Source of the DNA: Nesterenkonia aurantiaca
GTDB taxonomy: Bacteria > Actinomycetota > Actinomycetes > Actinomycetales > Micrococcaceae
Assembly (NCBI RefSeq): GCF_004364585.1
Contig: NZ_SOAN01000007.1
Span: forward strand, 62,001 to 126,000
Direction: 5' to 3'
Length of the DNA: 64,000 nt
In this document: positions 10,655-18,972 of the stretch, piece after piece
How the letters are laid out: each line of letters opens with the position of its first letter
Position numbering within the stretch: position 1 is the stretch's first letter
Made by a program: the position numbers and the translations under genes
Notes under the pieces: generated by a model
Told to the model about the DNA's origin: nothing
What the model saw: the letters and a program-made list of their open reading frames with translations, nothing else
Database searches by the model: none

Positions 10655-11676
10655 TGACCAGCCTCGATGATGTCGCCAAGGCCGCAGGCGTGTCCGCCGC
10701 CACGGTCTCCCGCGCCCTGAGCGGCCGAGGCAACGTCTCGAAGGCCACCCGGGCCAAGATCCTGGCTGTCGCCGCGGAGCTCGACTACGTGGCCTCCTCC
10801 GCGGCCTCCAGCCTGGCGTCTGGTCGGATGCGCAACCTCGGGGTGATCATGCCTGAGCTGCACCGATGGTTCTTCAACACCGTGCTCACCGGGATCTCCG
10901 CCGAAGCGACCCGCACCGGGTATGACGTGACGCTCTACAACGTCACCGCAGACCCCGAGGTCCGGCAGGAGATCTTCGGCGCCTTCCTGCGACGACGCAG
11001 GGTGGACGCCGTCATCGTCGTGGCGCTGGAGCTCAGCGACTGGGAGGAGCGGGAGCTGGCGCGGCTCGGCATCCCGGTGGTCATCATCGGCGGCAGCTCC
11101 GGGACCCTGCCCGGGGTCTCCATCGATGATGCGGCCGTCACCGAGCTCGCCACCGCGCACCTGCTCGAGCTCGGCCATGAGGTGCTGGGCTTCATCGGAG
11201 GCGCCGAACAGTTCGACGCCGACTACAAGGTGCCGAGTCAGCGACGAGCGGGCTTCGACCGAGCGCTCCGCGCCCGCGACATCTCTTCCGACCCGTCCCT
11301 GATCGGAGAGGCAGACTTCACCATTCCTGGAGGCTTCCATGCGGCGCGACAGCTGCTGGGCACTCCAGGAACCGGGATGACCGGACTGGTCGCAGCCTCG
11401 GACGAGATGGCGATCGGCGCGATCCTCGCCGCGCGGGAGCTCGGGATCAGGGTCCCGGAGGACCTCTCGGTGGTCGGGGTCGACGGTCACGAGCTTGGCG
11501 CCCTCTTCGAGCTCACCACAGTCGACCAGCACGCCCAGAACCAAGGGGCGACGGCGGCGAAGCTCATCCTCGCCACCGTCGAGTCCGAAGACACGTATCC
11601 GAAGAGCCTGGACCGCAGCTTTGACCTGCTGGTCCGGCGCAGCACCGCCCGGGTTCCCCGGGAGCCCTCCGCCTGA
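10654..11676 (+). CDS. LacI-family transcriptional repressor of the maltose locus
   Basis: 340 residues with an N-terminal LacI helix-turn-helix (SLDDVAKAAGVSAATVSRAL, residues 3-22) followed by a periplasmic-binding-protein-like effector domain containing GVSIDDAAVTELA and the FDRALRAR and AASDEMAIGA motifs. Its ATG overlaps the alpha-glucosidase TGA (TGATG), so it is translated by coupling and belongs to the same operon. It probably binds the three operators in 8723-8912 and releases them on sensing a maltodextrin-derived sugar. Autoregulation follows from the operon structure. Confidence 0.92.
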   Translation: MTSLDDVAKAAGVSAATVSRALSGRGNVSKATRAKILAVAAELDYVASSAASSLASGRMRNLGVIMPELHRWFFNTVLTGISAEATRTGYDVTLYNVTADPEVRQEIFGAFLRRRRVDAVIVVALELSDWEERELARLGIPVVIIGGSSGTLPGVSIDDAAVTELATAHLLELGHEVLGFIGGAEQFDADYKVPSQRRAGFDRALRARDISSDPSLIGEADFTIPGGFHAARQLLGTPGTGMTGLVAASDEMAIGAILAARELGIRVPEDLSVVGVDGHELGALFELTTVDQHAQNQGATAAKLILATVESEDTYPKSLDRSFDLLVRRSTARVPREPSA

Positions 11677-11713
11677 TCACCTCGCGCCTGGTGGCGCTCC
11701 TGGCCAGCGTGCC

Positions 11714-11817
11714 TGCCGCCCGGCGGCGCTGCGGGTCATTGCCGCCCGGCGGCCCTACGGGTCATTGCCGCCCTGCGGCCCTGCGGGTCATTCCAGCCCG
11801 GCGGCCCTACGGGTCCG
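11714..11817. repeat. Four tandem copies of a 26-bp GC-rich repeat
   Basis: Units at 11714, 11740, 11766 and 11792 follow the pattern TGCCGCCCGGCGGCCCTACG plus GGTCAT with few changes. Each contains a small GC palindrome. Units 3 and 4 run into the 3' end of the MFS gene on the minus strand and encode its last residues. Confidence 0.85.
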
Positions 11818-13002
11818 ACGGCTAGCGTGGACCGAGTAGCGCGGGAGCCAGCGCAGCAGCCCGGCACTGGCCAGCGGGCCCATGGCTGAGGCCACCCAGA
11901 TGCCTGCCGCCAAGGAGCCCAGAGCGGCACCGGCGGCCAGGGTCAGCGGTCCCGCGGCGATCCCGAGATCCTGCATCAGCCGCCATGCTCCGAGGAACTG
12001 CGGGCGCGCCTCGGCGGGGGCGATGTCGGAGGCGATGGTCATCATGACCCCCGAGCCCAGACCGTTGCTGATTCCCAGCAGCACCGCCACTCCCGCGAGC
12101 ACGGGCACCGAATGGGCCAGCGGCACCAGCGCCATCACTGATCCGAGGCAGACCATTGAGGGCACTCCGATCCAGAGCCGGCCGAAGCGGTCCATGATCT
12201 TGCCGGCCGGATAGAACAGCAGCATGTCGATGCCACCGGCGAGACCGAAGAGCAGCGAGATGGTGGTGGGGTCCAGCCCGATGTGCTCGCCCCAGAGCGG
12301 GAGCACCTGCTGACGTGCCCCGCGGATCGTGCCCACCAGCATCGAGGCCACGCCCAAGGTCAGCAGCAGCTTCCGGTGGGTGGCGATCACCTGGGCAAAA
12401 CCGGCCTGGGCGATGCCCGGTGCTCGCGCCGCGCGGGTGTCGATCTCCGGGGCCAGCAGCACCGTCACACCCGCGGCGATCGCAGTGAGCAGCGCCAGCA
12501 GGAACACCGCGCGCAGGTCTCCCAGGACGATCACTCCGGCGCCGAGGAATGGTCCGATGAACTGCCCGATCCGATGCACCCCGCCCAGCGTGGAGAGCAC
12601 TCGGGCACGCTGATGCACCGGGGTCACCTCGGTCAGATAGGAGTGCCGGGCCAGATGGAAGACCGCATTCGCGGCGCCGACCAGGGCGACGGCGGCCCCC
12701 AGCGTGATCAACGAAGGCGCCAGCCCTGCAGCGAGGAAGCCGAGCGCGGCGGCCCCGGCGGCGAGCAGCATCGCCCGGCGGTCACCCACACGCGCCGCCA
12801 GGGCGCCGGCGGGCAGATCCGCGAGGATCTGACCCAGCGGGAGCATCGCGGCGATGATTCCGGCCACCGCCAGCGTGGCGCCGCGCTCCACGGCGAAGGG
12901 GGCCAGGATCGGGATCATGGCCCCGGCGCCGAGGCTGAAGATGAACGCCGGCAGCAGGGCCCCGAGCAGGATCTGTCGTCGGGGGGAGGGAGCCGTGGTC
13001 AC
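11788..13002 (-). CDS. MFS transporter
   Basis: 404-residue inner-membrane protein with about 12 hydrophobic helices and the major-facilitator signature GALAARVGDRRAM after helix 2. A related RFGR motif (MDRFGRLWIG) sits at the start of the second half. It is most like drug or metabolite exporters; no substrate can be assigned. The last dozen residues (RRTRRAAGLE) come from the 26-bp tandem repeat, so the natural C-terminus may have been altered by repeat growth. It is divergent from helY across a gap holding a large palindrome. Confidence 0.85.
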   Translation of the reverse strand: MTTAPSPRRQILLGALLPAFIFSLGAGAMIPILAPFAVERGATLAVAGIIAAMLPLGQILADLPAGALAARVGDRRAMLLAAGAAALGFLAAGLAPSLITLGAAVALVGAANAVFHLARHSYLTEVTPVHQRARVLSTLGGVHRIGQFIGPFLGAGVIVLGDLRAVFLLALLTAIAAGVTVLLAPEIDTRAARAPGIAQAGFAQVIATHRKLLLTLGVASMLVGTIRGARQQVLPLWGEHIGLDPTTISLLFGLAGGIDMLLFYPAGKIMDRFGRLWIGVPSMVCLGSVMALVPLAHSVPVLAGVAVLLGISNGLGSGVMMTIASDIAPAEARPQFLGAWRLMQDLGIAAGPLTLAAGAALGSLAAGIWVASAMGPLASAGLLRWLPRYSVHASRRTRRAAGLE

Positions 13003-13067
13003 GGCTGCAGTCTAACCAGGTCTCATCCCAGGTCGGCACGCCCGCCCAGGCCCGGTTCCGCTCACCT

Positions 13068-13137
13068 GTCGCATGCCTATGCCATGTCCCATCGATTTGG
13101 ACGGAAATAGCGATGGGACATGGCATAGGCATGCGAC
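13068..13137. repeat. 27-bp perfect inverted repeat in a divergent promoter gap
   Basis: Arms 13068-13094 and 13111-13137 are exact reverse complements with a 16-base spacer. TATGCCATGT from the arm recurs at 13168-13177 and GGACGGA(A/T)AT occurs in both the spacer and at 13161. It sits between the starts of the divergent MFS and helY genes, where no terminator is expected. Confidence 0.85.
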
Positions 13138-13213
13138 GGATCGCCGGGGGAGCCCTCTGGGGACGGATATGCCATGTGAAGTCCACCCGGCGGTGATGTC
13201 ATAGGCTGGAAGC

Positions 13214-16200
13214 ATGAGTTCACCGGCCGAGCGCTACGCACAGTCACGTCGACGAGCTGCGGAGGCCAAGACTCAGCTCGGGGTCTTCCGCCAGGCTCAG
13301 GCCTTCGACCTCGACGACTTCCAAGTCGAGGCCTGTCAGCATCTGGAGGCCGGACGGGCCGTTCTGGTCGCGGCCCCCACCGGGGCAGGCAAGACCATCG
13401 TCGGTGAGTTCGCCGTCCATCTCGGCCTGGCCTTCGGGACGAAGACGTTCTACACGACCCCGATCAAGGCCCTGTCGAACCAGAAGTACCAGGAACTGGT
13501 GGAGGCCCACGGCACGGACAAGGTGGGACTGCTCACCGGGGACACCTCGATCAACTCCGAAGCGCAGGTCGTGGTGATGACCACCGAGGTGCTGCGCAAC
13601 ATGCTCTACCAGGACTCGGCGACGCTGCGCGACCTGGGCTACGTCGTGATGGACGAGGTCCACTACCTGGCCGACCGCTTCCGCGGCGCGGTCTGGGAGG
13701 AAGTGATCATCCACCTCCCGGAGCATGTCCAGGTCGCCGCGCTCTCCGCGACGGTCTCCAACGCTGAGGAATTCGGAGCCTGGCTGGACACGGTGCGCGG
13801 GGAGACCTCCGTGGTGGTCTCCGAGCACCGCCCCGTGCCGCTGTGGCAGCACATGTTCGTCGAGAACGAGCTGCACGACCTCTTCATCTACGAGGAGGAC
13901 GATGACGCTCCGACCCTGGTCAACCCGGAGCTGCAGCGTCTGGCGCACCAGGGCGAGGCTCCCGGTTCCCGGCGCAGCGGCGGAAACCGATCTCGCGGCA
14001 ACGGCCGCGGTCCCGGGCGAGGACCCGGTCGAGGCCGTGGCCCCGGCAGGGGTGGCCCGGGCCACGGCGGCCCCCGCCAGGAGCTGCGCAGCAGCGCCTC
14101 CTCCAGCCGGGGCGGCGCGGGCGGCCGCAGTGGAGCGGGACCCTCCGGTGCTTCTGGGATCTCCGGGTCCGGGGCAGGACGCCCACGGCTGAATCGGCCC
14201 AAGATGATCCGCGCCCTGGACCGGGACGGGCTGCTGCCCTGCATCGGCTTCATCTTCTCCCGCGTCGGCTGCGAGGCCGCAGTGGAGCAGTGCCTGCAAG
14301 CCGGCATCGTGCTGACCACCCGCGAGGAGGCCGCTGAGATCACCTCCCGGGTGGAGCAGATGGGTTGGGACCTTCCTGCCGAGGACCTTGCGATCCTGGG
14401 CTTCGAGAGCTTCCGCGAGGCTCTGATCAACGGGGTCGCCGCACATCACGCGGGCATGCTCCCGCCGTTCAAGGAGCTCGTCGAGCAGCTCTACGCCGAG
14501 GGGCTGCTCAAGGTGGTCTTCGCCACCGAGACCCTCGCGCTGGGGATCAACATGCCCGCGCGCACCGTGGTGCTGGAGAAGCTGGACAAGTTCAACGGCG
14601 AATCCCACGTGGACATCACGCCTGGGGAGTACACCCAGCTCACCGGTCGGGCTGGCCGGCGCGGCATCGATGTGGAGGGCCACGCCGTCGTCGTCTGGCA
14701 GCCCGGAATGGACCCGCGCCAGGTCGCGGGACTGGCGTCCAAGCGGACGTATCCGCTGAACTCCAGCTTCAAGCCCTCCTACAACATGGCGGTCAACCTC
14801 ACGGCGCAGTTCGGACGACGGCGCGCGCGCACCATCCTGGAATCTTCCTTTGCGCAGTTCCAGGCCGACCGTTCGGTGGTCGGCGTCGCCCGGGATGTGG
14901 CGAAGCGGGAATCCTCCATGGCCGGATACGAAGAGGCGATGGCCTGTCATCTCGGGGATTTCCGTGAGTACGCGGCGCTGCGCCGGAGGCTCAACGAGGC
15001 CGAGAAGGACCAGGCCAAGGCGCGCCACCGGCAGCGCCGCCGCGAGATCATCCGGGTCCTGGCAGCGCTGCAGCCCGGTGATGTCATCGAGGTCGGTGGC
15101 AAGCGTGGCTTGGGCGAGTCCCTGGTGGTGCACAGTGCGCCGGAGCATGATCCGCGTCCCGGAGTGATCACCGCCGACGGCAAGTTCCGCAATATCACCG
15201 CCGAAGACTTCGTGCAGCCGCCGGAGGTGATCGCCAGCATCAGGCTCCCGCGCAAGCCCCAGGTCAAGGTGCCCAAGGTCCGCCGGGATCTCGCGTCCTC
15301 GATGCGCGCCGCGATGCATGAGCGGGTGCCTCCCCGAGCGGGGGCGCCGACCGCCGGATTCGGATTCCGCGAGGAGGAGACCGAGTCGGAGTCGCTGGAG
15401 CAGCTGCAGACCGCCTTGCAGCGCCACCCCTGTCACGGCTGCAGCGAGCGGGAGGACCACGCTCGCTGGGCCGAACGCGCCTGGAAGCTGCAGCGGGAGA
15501 TCGACCAGCTCAAGCTCAAGATCGACAGGCGCACCGGCTCTATCGCGAAGATCTTCGACCGGGTCTGCGGGGTGCTGCACGAACTCGGGCACCTGGAAGC
15601 GGTGGATCCGGAGCTGATGCCCCATGTGCCACCCGCCGACCCGCAGCAGCTCAGCCCCGCTGAACCGGCACCGCAGCGTCCGGGATTCACCGCCGAGGAG
15701 TGGTTCGCCACTGAATTCGCGGTGACCGATCGCGGACAGCAGCTGCGCCGCATCTACGGGGAACGAGACCTGTTCACCGGGCTGCTCATGGAACGTGGGG
15801 TCCTCTCCGGGCTCACGGCGCAGGAGCTCGCCGCGTTCGTCACGGTGCTGGTCTACCAGGCCAAACGTGAGGATGAGGGGGCCATGCCGGTGATGCCGAC
15901 CAAGCGCCTGGCCCAGGCCACGCGCACCGGGATCGAGGTTCACGCGGAGCTCGAGGGTCTGGAGAAGCGGCACCACCTGGAGCCCACTGCGGCACCGGAG
16001 CTGGGCCTGGTGCTGCCCATGTATGCCTGGGCGGGGGGCCAGAGCCTGCGCAGCGCGCTGGACGACTCGCCGCTCGCCGCAGGAGACTTCGTGCGGTGGA
16101 CCAAGCAGTGCATCGACACCTTGGACCAGCTGAGCAAGATCCCCCACACCCCGGCCAAGCTTTCGGCGCGCTGTCATGAGGCAGTGCAGCTGATCGGCAG

Positions 16201-16261
16201 GGGAGTGGTGGCATACTCCTCGGTGGCCTATCAGAACCTGGAGGAACCCGCTGATGACTAG
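13214..16261 (+). CDS. helY: HelY-type SKI2/Mtr4-like DEVH-box RNA helicase
   Basis: ATP-dependent superfamily 2 helicase of 1015 residues. Walker A APTGAGKT (54-61), DEVH (147-150) and SAT (178-180) are seen, with the C-terminal helicase motif QLTGRAGRRGIDVEG (about 475-489). The C-terminal half resembles the Ski2/Mtr4/HelY extension. Residues about 250-325, between the two helicase lobes, are an Arg/Gly/Ser-rich insertion with RGPGRG repeats that is probably unstructured and RNA-binding. In mycobacteria helY lies near tatC and proteasome genes; here it heads a run with an amidohydrolase-like gene (8-base overlap) and ppm1. A role in RNA turnover is inferred from the family. Confidence 0.9.
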   Translation: MSSPAERYAQSRRRAAEAKTQLGVFRQAQAFDLDDFQVEACQHLEAGRAVLVAAPTGAGKTIVGEFAVHLGLAFGTKTFYTTPIKALSNQKYQELVEAHGTDKVGLLTGDTSINSEAQVVVMTTEVLRNMLYQDSATLRDLGYVVMDEVHYLADRFRGAVWEEVIIHLPEHVQVAALSATVSNAEEFGAWLDTVRGETSVVVSEHRPVPLWQHMFVENELHDLFIYEEDDDAPTLVNPELQRLAHQGEAPGSRRSGGNRSRGNGRGPGRGPGRGRGPGRGGPGHGGPRQELRSSASSSRGGAGGRSGAGPSGASGISGSGAGRPRLNRPKMIRALDRDGLLPCIGFIFSRVGCEAAVEQCLQAGIVLTTREEAAEITSRVEQMGWDLPAEDLAILGFESFREALINGVAAHHAGMLPPFKELVEQLYAEGLLKVVFATETLALGINMPARTVVLEKLDKFNGESHVDITPGEYTQLTGRAGRRGIDVEGHAVVVWQPGMDPRQVAGLASKRTYPLNSSFKPSYNMAVNLTAQFGRRRARTILESSFAQFQADRSVVGVARDVAKRESSMAGYEEAMACHLGDFREYAALRRRLNEAEKDQAKARHRQRRREIIRVLAALQPGDVIEVGGKRGLGESLVVHSAPEHDPRPGVITADGKFRNITAEDFVQPPEVIASIRLPRKPQVKVPKVRRDLASSMRAAMHERVPPRAGAPTAGFGFREEETESESLEQLQTALQRHPCHGCSEREDHARWAERAWKLQREIDQLKLKIDRRTGSIAKIFDRVCGVLHELGHLEAVDPELMPHVPPADPQQLSPAEPAPQRPGFTAEEWFATEFAVTDRGQQLRRIYGERDLFTGLLMERGVLSGLTAQELAAFVTVLVYQAKREDEGAMPVMPTKRLAQATRTGIEVHAELEGLEKRHHLEPTAAPELGLVLPMYAWAGGQSLRSALDDSPLAAGDFVRWTKQCIDTLDQLSKIPHTPAKLSARCHEAVQLIGRGVVAYSSVAYQNLEEPADD

Positions 16262-17528
16262 CACCGGTGCCGCGCACCCGCCGCGGCTGCTGACCAACGG
16301 CACGATCCATTCCCCGTCCGAGCCCTACGCCGACGCGATGCTGGTCGAGGACGGGCTCATCGCCTGGGTCGGCTCGGACGAGACCGCCGCGGAGCGCAGC
16401 GACCCCGACCTGGTGATCCAGGATCTGGACCGCGCCCTCGTGGCGCCCGCCTTCGTGGGCTGGGTGGATGTGGCTGCCCCCGGTGCTGAGGAGGGCTCCG
16501 GGACGCCCGAGCCCAGCTCCAGCTCCGTGGAGACCGACTCCTGGGAAGACCGCATCACCGCCGAGCTGGACGAGACCGCGGCGCAGGGATGCGGCGCGGC
16601 ACGGCTGAACATCGACCTGCCGGTGAGCGCACTGAGCGACGCCGAGGCGGCACAGGCCTCGTTGAACGCCTCGTTCCGCGCCGCCGCCGATCACCGGGTG
16701 CGGGCCTATCCGGTGCTCACGCTGACCGGTCTCGGCGACTCAGGCGTGGCAGACCGGCTCGACGCGGTTCGGGGCGCCGCGGAGCTGCTTCGCACCGTGG
16801 ACGCGATCATCGGCCGCCCGGCCGCCCTGCAGCTCCCCGCCGAGGATGTGCTGGAACACCTGCTGAGCATCCGGATCGCGGTCGCACTTGCACAGCGTCA
16901 GCTCATCCTGCGTGTGGAGCAGCCCAGCGACCCTGCCGTCGTGGTCGCCGCCCTGGTGGAGTCCACCGCCGAGATGCGCGCCAAGCGGCAGAGTCCACCC
17001 GGCGGGCTGCCCACGATGCTCCACGGCTTCGATTCCGCCTCCCGCGAGGACTGGGAATTGCTGCTGAACACCGGTGTGCAGGTGGTGCTGCGCGGTCGAG
17101 GTCACCTGGCCACGGCGCTGAGCGTCGGTGTACCGGTCAGCGCCGTGGCGGAGGCCGGGCACCATCCATGGGCGGCGGTGAGCGCGCACGTCCATCATGA
17201 GGACGATCCGGTCTCGGTGCGGGCGGCCTTCAACGCCCAGACCCGCGGCGCCTACCGCTCGCTGCCCGAGTCCAGCGGTACCCCGGCCACCTCCGCGCAG
17301 CTGGATCCGGGCGCCCGGGCCACCTACGCGCTCTGGGAGGTGGATTCCCTGGCAGTCCAGACGCCGGATTCGCGCACGGCCGCGTGGAGCACCGACGTGC
17401 GGGCCCGCACGCCGCTGCTGCCCTACCTCGACGGAGAGACGCTGCCCACGCTGATCGCCACGGTGATCGACGGTATGACGGTGACCGCTGGACCGGGCGC
17501 CGGTTCCGGAACAGCCTCCCAGGCCTAG
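16254..17528 (+). CDS. Degenerate amidohydrolase-like protein (YtcJ-related), probably not a metal hydrolase
   Basis: 424 residues with the frame of a YtcJ-type amidohydrolase: an N-terminal beta-sandwich strand (AMLVEDGLIAWVGSDETAAE), a barrel-like middle, and a C-terminus (RAAFNAQTRGAYRSL...TPLLPYLDGETL) typical of the family. The metal-binding HxH that should follow the VAPAFV strand is missing: the sequence there is APAFVGWVDVAAPG with no histidine. So hydrolase activity as in normal amidohydrolases is unlikely. It overlaps the end of helY by 8 bases and is followed 78 bp later by ppm1, so it is translated with helY. Its actual function is unknown. Confidence 0.7.
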   Translation: MTSTGAAHPPRLLTNGTIHSPSEPYADAMLVEDGLIAWVGSDETAAERSDPDLVIQDLDRALVAPAFVGWVDVAAPGAEEGSGTPEPSSSSVETDSWEDRITAELDETAAQGCGAARLNIDLPVSALSDAEAAQASLNASFRAAADHRVRAYPVLTLTGLGDSGVADRLDAVRGAAELLRTVDAIIGRPAALQLPAEDVLEHLLSIRIAVALAQRQLILRVEQPSDPAVVVAALVESTAEMRAKRQSPPGGLPTMLHGFDSASREDWELLLNTGVQVVLRGRGHLATALSVGVPVSAVAEAGHHPWAAVSAHVHHEDDPVSVRAAFNAQTRGAYRSLPESSGTPATSAQLDPGARATYALWEVDSLAVQTPDSRTAAWSTDVRARTPLLPYLDGETLPTLIATVIDGMTVTAGPGAGSGTASQA

Positions 17529-17606
17529 CTGCCAGCACGTGACCGTAGACTGACCCCGACCCTCCGCCCCCAGCCCCACGACCCCCAGAAGGACGCGAAG
17601 CGACTC

Positions 17607-18341
17607 GTGAAGATCCTGACGATCATCCCGACCTACGACGAGATCGACGCCCTGCCGGGCACGGTGGCACGTCTGCGGGCGGCAGTGCCGACCTCAGATG
17701 TGCTCATCGTCGATGACAACAGTCCCGACGGGACGGGAGACTTCGCCGAGGAGCTCGCCGAGCAGGACGCGCAGATCAACGTGCTGCACCGCAAGGCCAA
17801 GAATGGACTTGGCGGCGCCTATATCGCGGGATTCCACTGGGGACTCGAACGTGGCTACGACGTGCTTGTGGAGCTCGACGCCGATGGTTCACACCAGCCC
17901 GAACAACTGCCGAAGCTGCTGGCCAAGATCGATGAGGCCGACCTGGTCATCGGGTCGCGCTGGGTGCCGGGAGGTTCGGTGGTCAACTGGCCGCTGCACC
18001 GGGTGGCGATCTCTCGGGCGGGCAGCCTCTACTCCCGGACCCTGTTGGGCCTGAAGGTCCGCGACATCACTGCCGGATTCCGGGTGTTCCGACGTTCGGT
18101 GCTCGAGGAGATCGATCTGGGCAGCATCGAATCGGTGGGCTACGGCTTCCAGGTCGATATGACCTTCCGGGTGGCGAGCATGGGCAAGACCATCGCCGAG
18201 GTGCCGATCACCTTCGTCGAGCGCACCCAGGGCGAATCCAAGATGAGCTCGAACATCGTGGTCGAGGCCATGGTCAACGTCACGCGCTGGGGACTGCGCG
18301 CTCGGGCCCAGAAGCTGGGGCAGAAGCTGCGCCAACGCTGA
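17607..18341 (+). CDS. ppm1: Polyprenol monophosphomannose synthase
   Basis: GT2-family glycosyltransferase of 244 residues that moves mannose from GDP-mannose to polyprenyl phosphate, the donor for lipoglycan and protein mannosylation. Visible are the nucleotide-binding start IIPTYDEIDALPGTV, VDDNSPDGTGD (about 36-46), the metal-binding ELDADGSHQPEQLP, GSRWVPGGSVVNWP and RTQGESKMS. It corresponds to the catalytic domain (DPM1-like) without a fused acyltransferase or membrane domain. It starts at GTG 17607 with AAGGA upstream. A terminator hairpin follows. Confidence 0.93.
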   Translation: MKILTIIPTYDEIDALPGTVARLRAAVPTSDVLIVDDNSPDGTGDFAEELAEQDAQINVLHRKAKNGLGGAYIAGFHWGLERGYDVLVELDADGSHQPEQLPKLLAKIDEADLVIGSRWVPGGSVVNWPLHRVAISRAGSLYSRTLLGLKVRDITAGFRVFRRSVLEEIDLGSIESVGYGFQVDMTFRVASMGKTIAEVPITFVERTQGESKMSSNIVVEAMVNVTRWGLRARAQKLGQKLRQR

Positions 18342-18455
18342 GGATCCGCCCCTACGGGCTGGGCGGCAACGCCTCCACCGGGAGCGCACCGAGCCGCAAG
18401 ATCCGAATCTGCAGCGAGGTGTGACGGCGGAAGAAGGACTGCTGAGCAGCAGATG

Positions 18456-18509
18456 CATAGAGCGACGGCGTCCGTCCCGAATTCTCGGGAAGGACGCCGT
18501 CGCTCTATG
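18456..18509. terminator. Bidirectional hairpin terminator, 18-bp perfect stem
   Basis: Arms 18456-18473 and 18492-18509 pair exactly, and the loop holds a second short stem TCCCGA/TCGGGA. It lies between converging ppm1 and rbpA. Confidence 0.8.
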
Positions 18510-18553
18510 GTCGGCAGGCTTCTCAGCTCAGCCGGGTATCCGCTGCAGCAGTG

Positions 18554-18895
18554 TCAGGCGGCTTCGCCGCGACGCTCCTTGAGCAGCTTCAGCCGGTCCT
18601 GCAGGATCACCTCGAGGTCCTCCGTGGAACGGCGTTCCAGCAGCATGTCCCAGTGGGACCTGACCGGCTTCACCGGCTCGGCCTCGGGCCGGTCCACGTC
18701 GACGCGCAGACCTTCCTTGCCGGTGGGGGAGACCCAGGTGGCTGGGACGTCGGCCTCAGCGGAGAACATCACCCGCATCCGCTCGCCATCCTCAGTGCGG
18801 TACTCGATCTCCTGGCGGGGCGCCGGCTCGACGCCCTGCTCGGTTTCCATGGACTGCGCACCGAGGCGCATTCCGCGCAGACTGCGATCACTCAT
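18554..18895 (-). CDS. rbpA: RNA polymerase-binding protein RbpA
   Basis: 113-residue actinobacterial activator that binds RNA polymerase and the principal sigma factor and stabilises open complexes. It matches RbpA from end to end: N-terminal MSDRSLRGMRLGAQSMETE, the core barrel with VPATWVSPTGKEG, the basic linker KPVRSHWDMLLERRS, and the sigma-interacting C-terminal helix STEDLEVILQDRL. The zinc-type cysteines of some homologues are absent. GGAGG lies before the ATG at 18895. Confidence 0.96.
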   Translation of the reverse strand: MSDRSLRGMRLGAQSMETEQGVEPAPRQEIEYRTEDGERMRVMFSAEADVPATWVSPTGKEGLRVDVDRPEAEPVKPVRSHWDMLLERRSTEDLEVILQDRLKLLKERRGEAA

Positions 18896-18972
18896 CGATT
18901 ATCCTCCAGTGTGATGGGGAGAGTCATTCCTAGCTATAACTCTAGAGCACCGCGGTGTTATTCCCATCTTGG

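Noticed and set aside
11714-11817. Tandem repeats considered as a CRISPR array
   Set aside because: Units are directly adjacent with no spacers and no cas genes are present.
13244-16303. A 1019-codon open frame on the minus strand opposite helY
   Set aside because: It mirrors helY in the opposite frame, a usual effect of high-GC codon bias, and has no recognisable domain.
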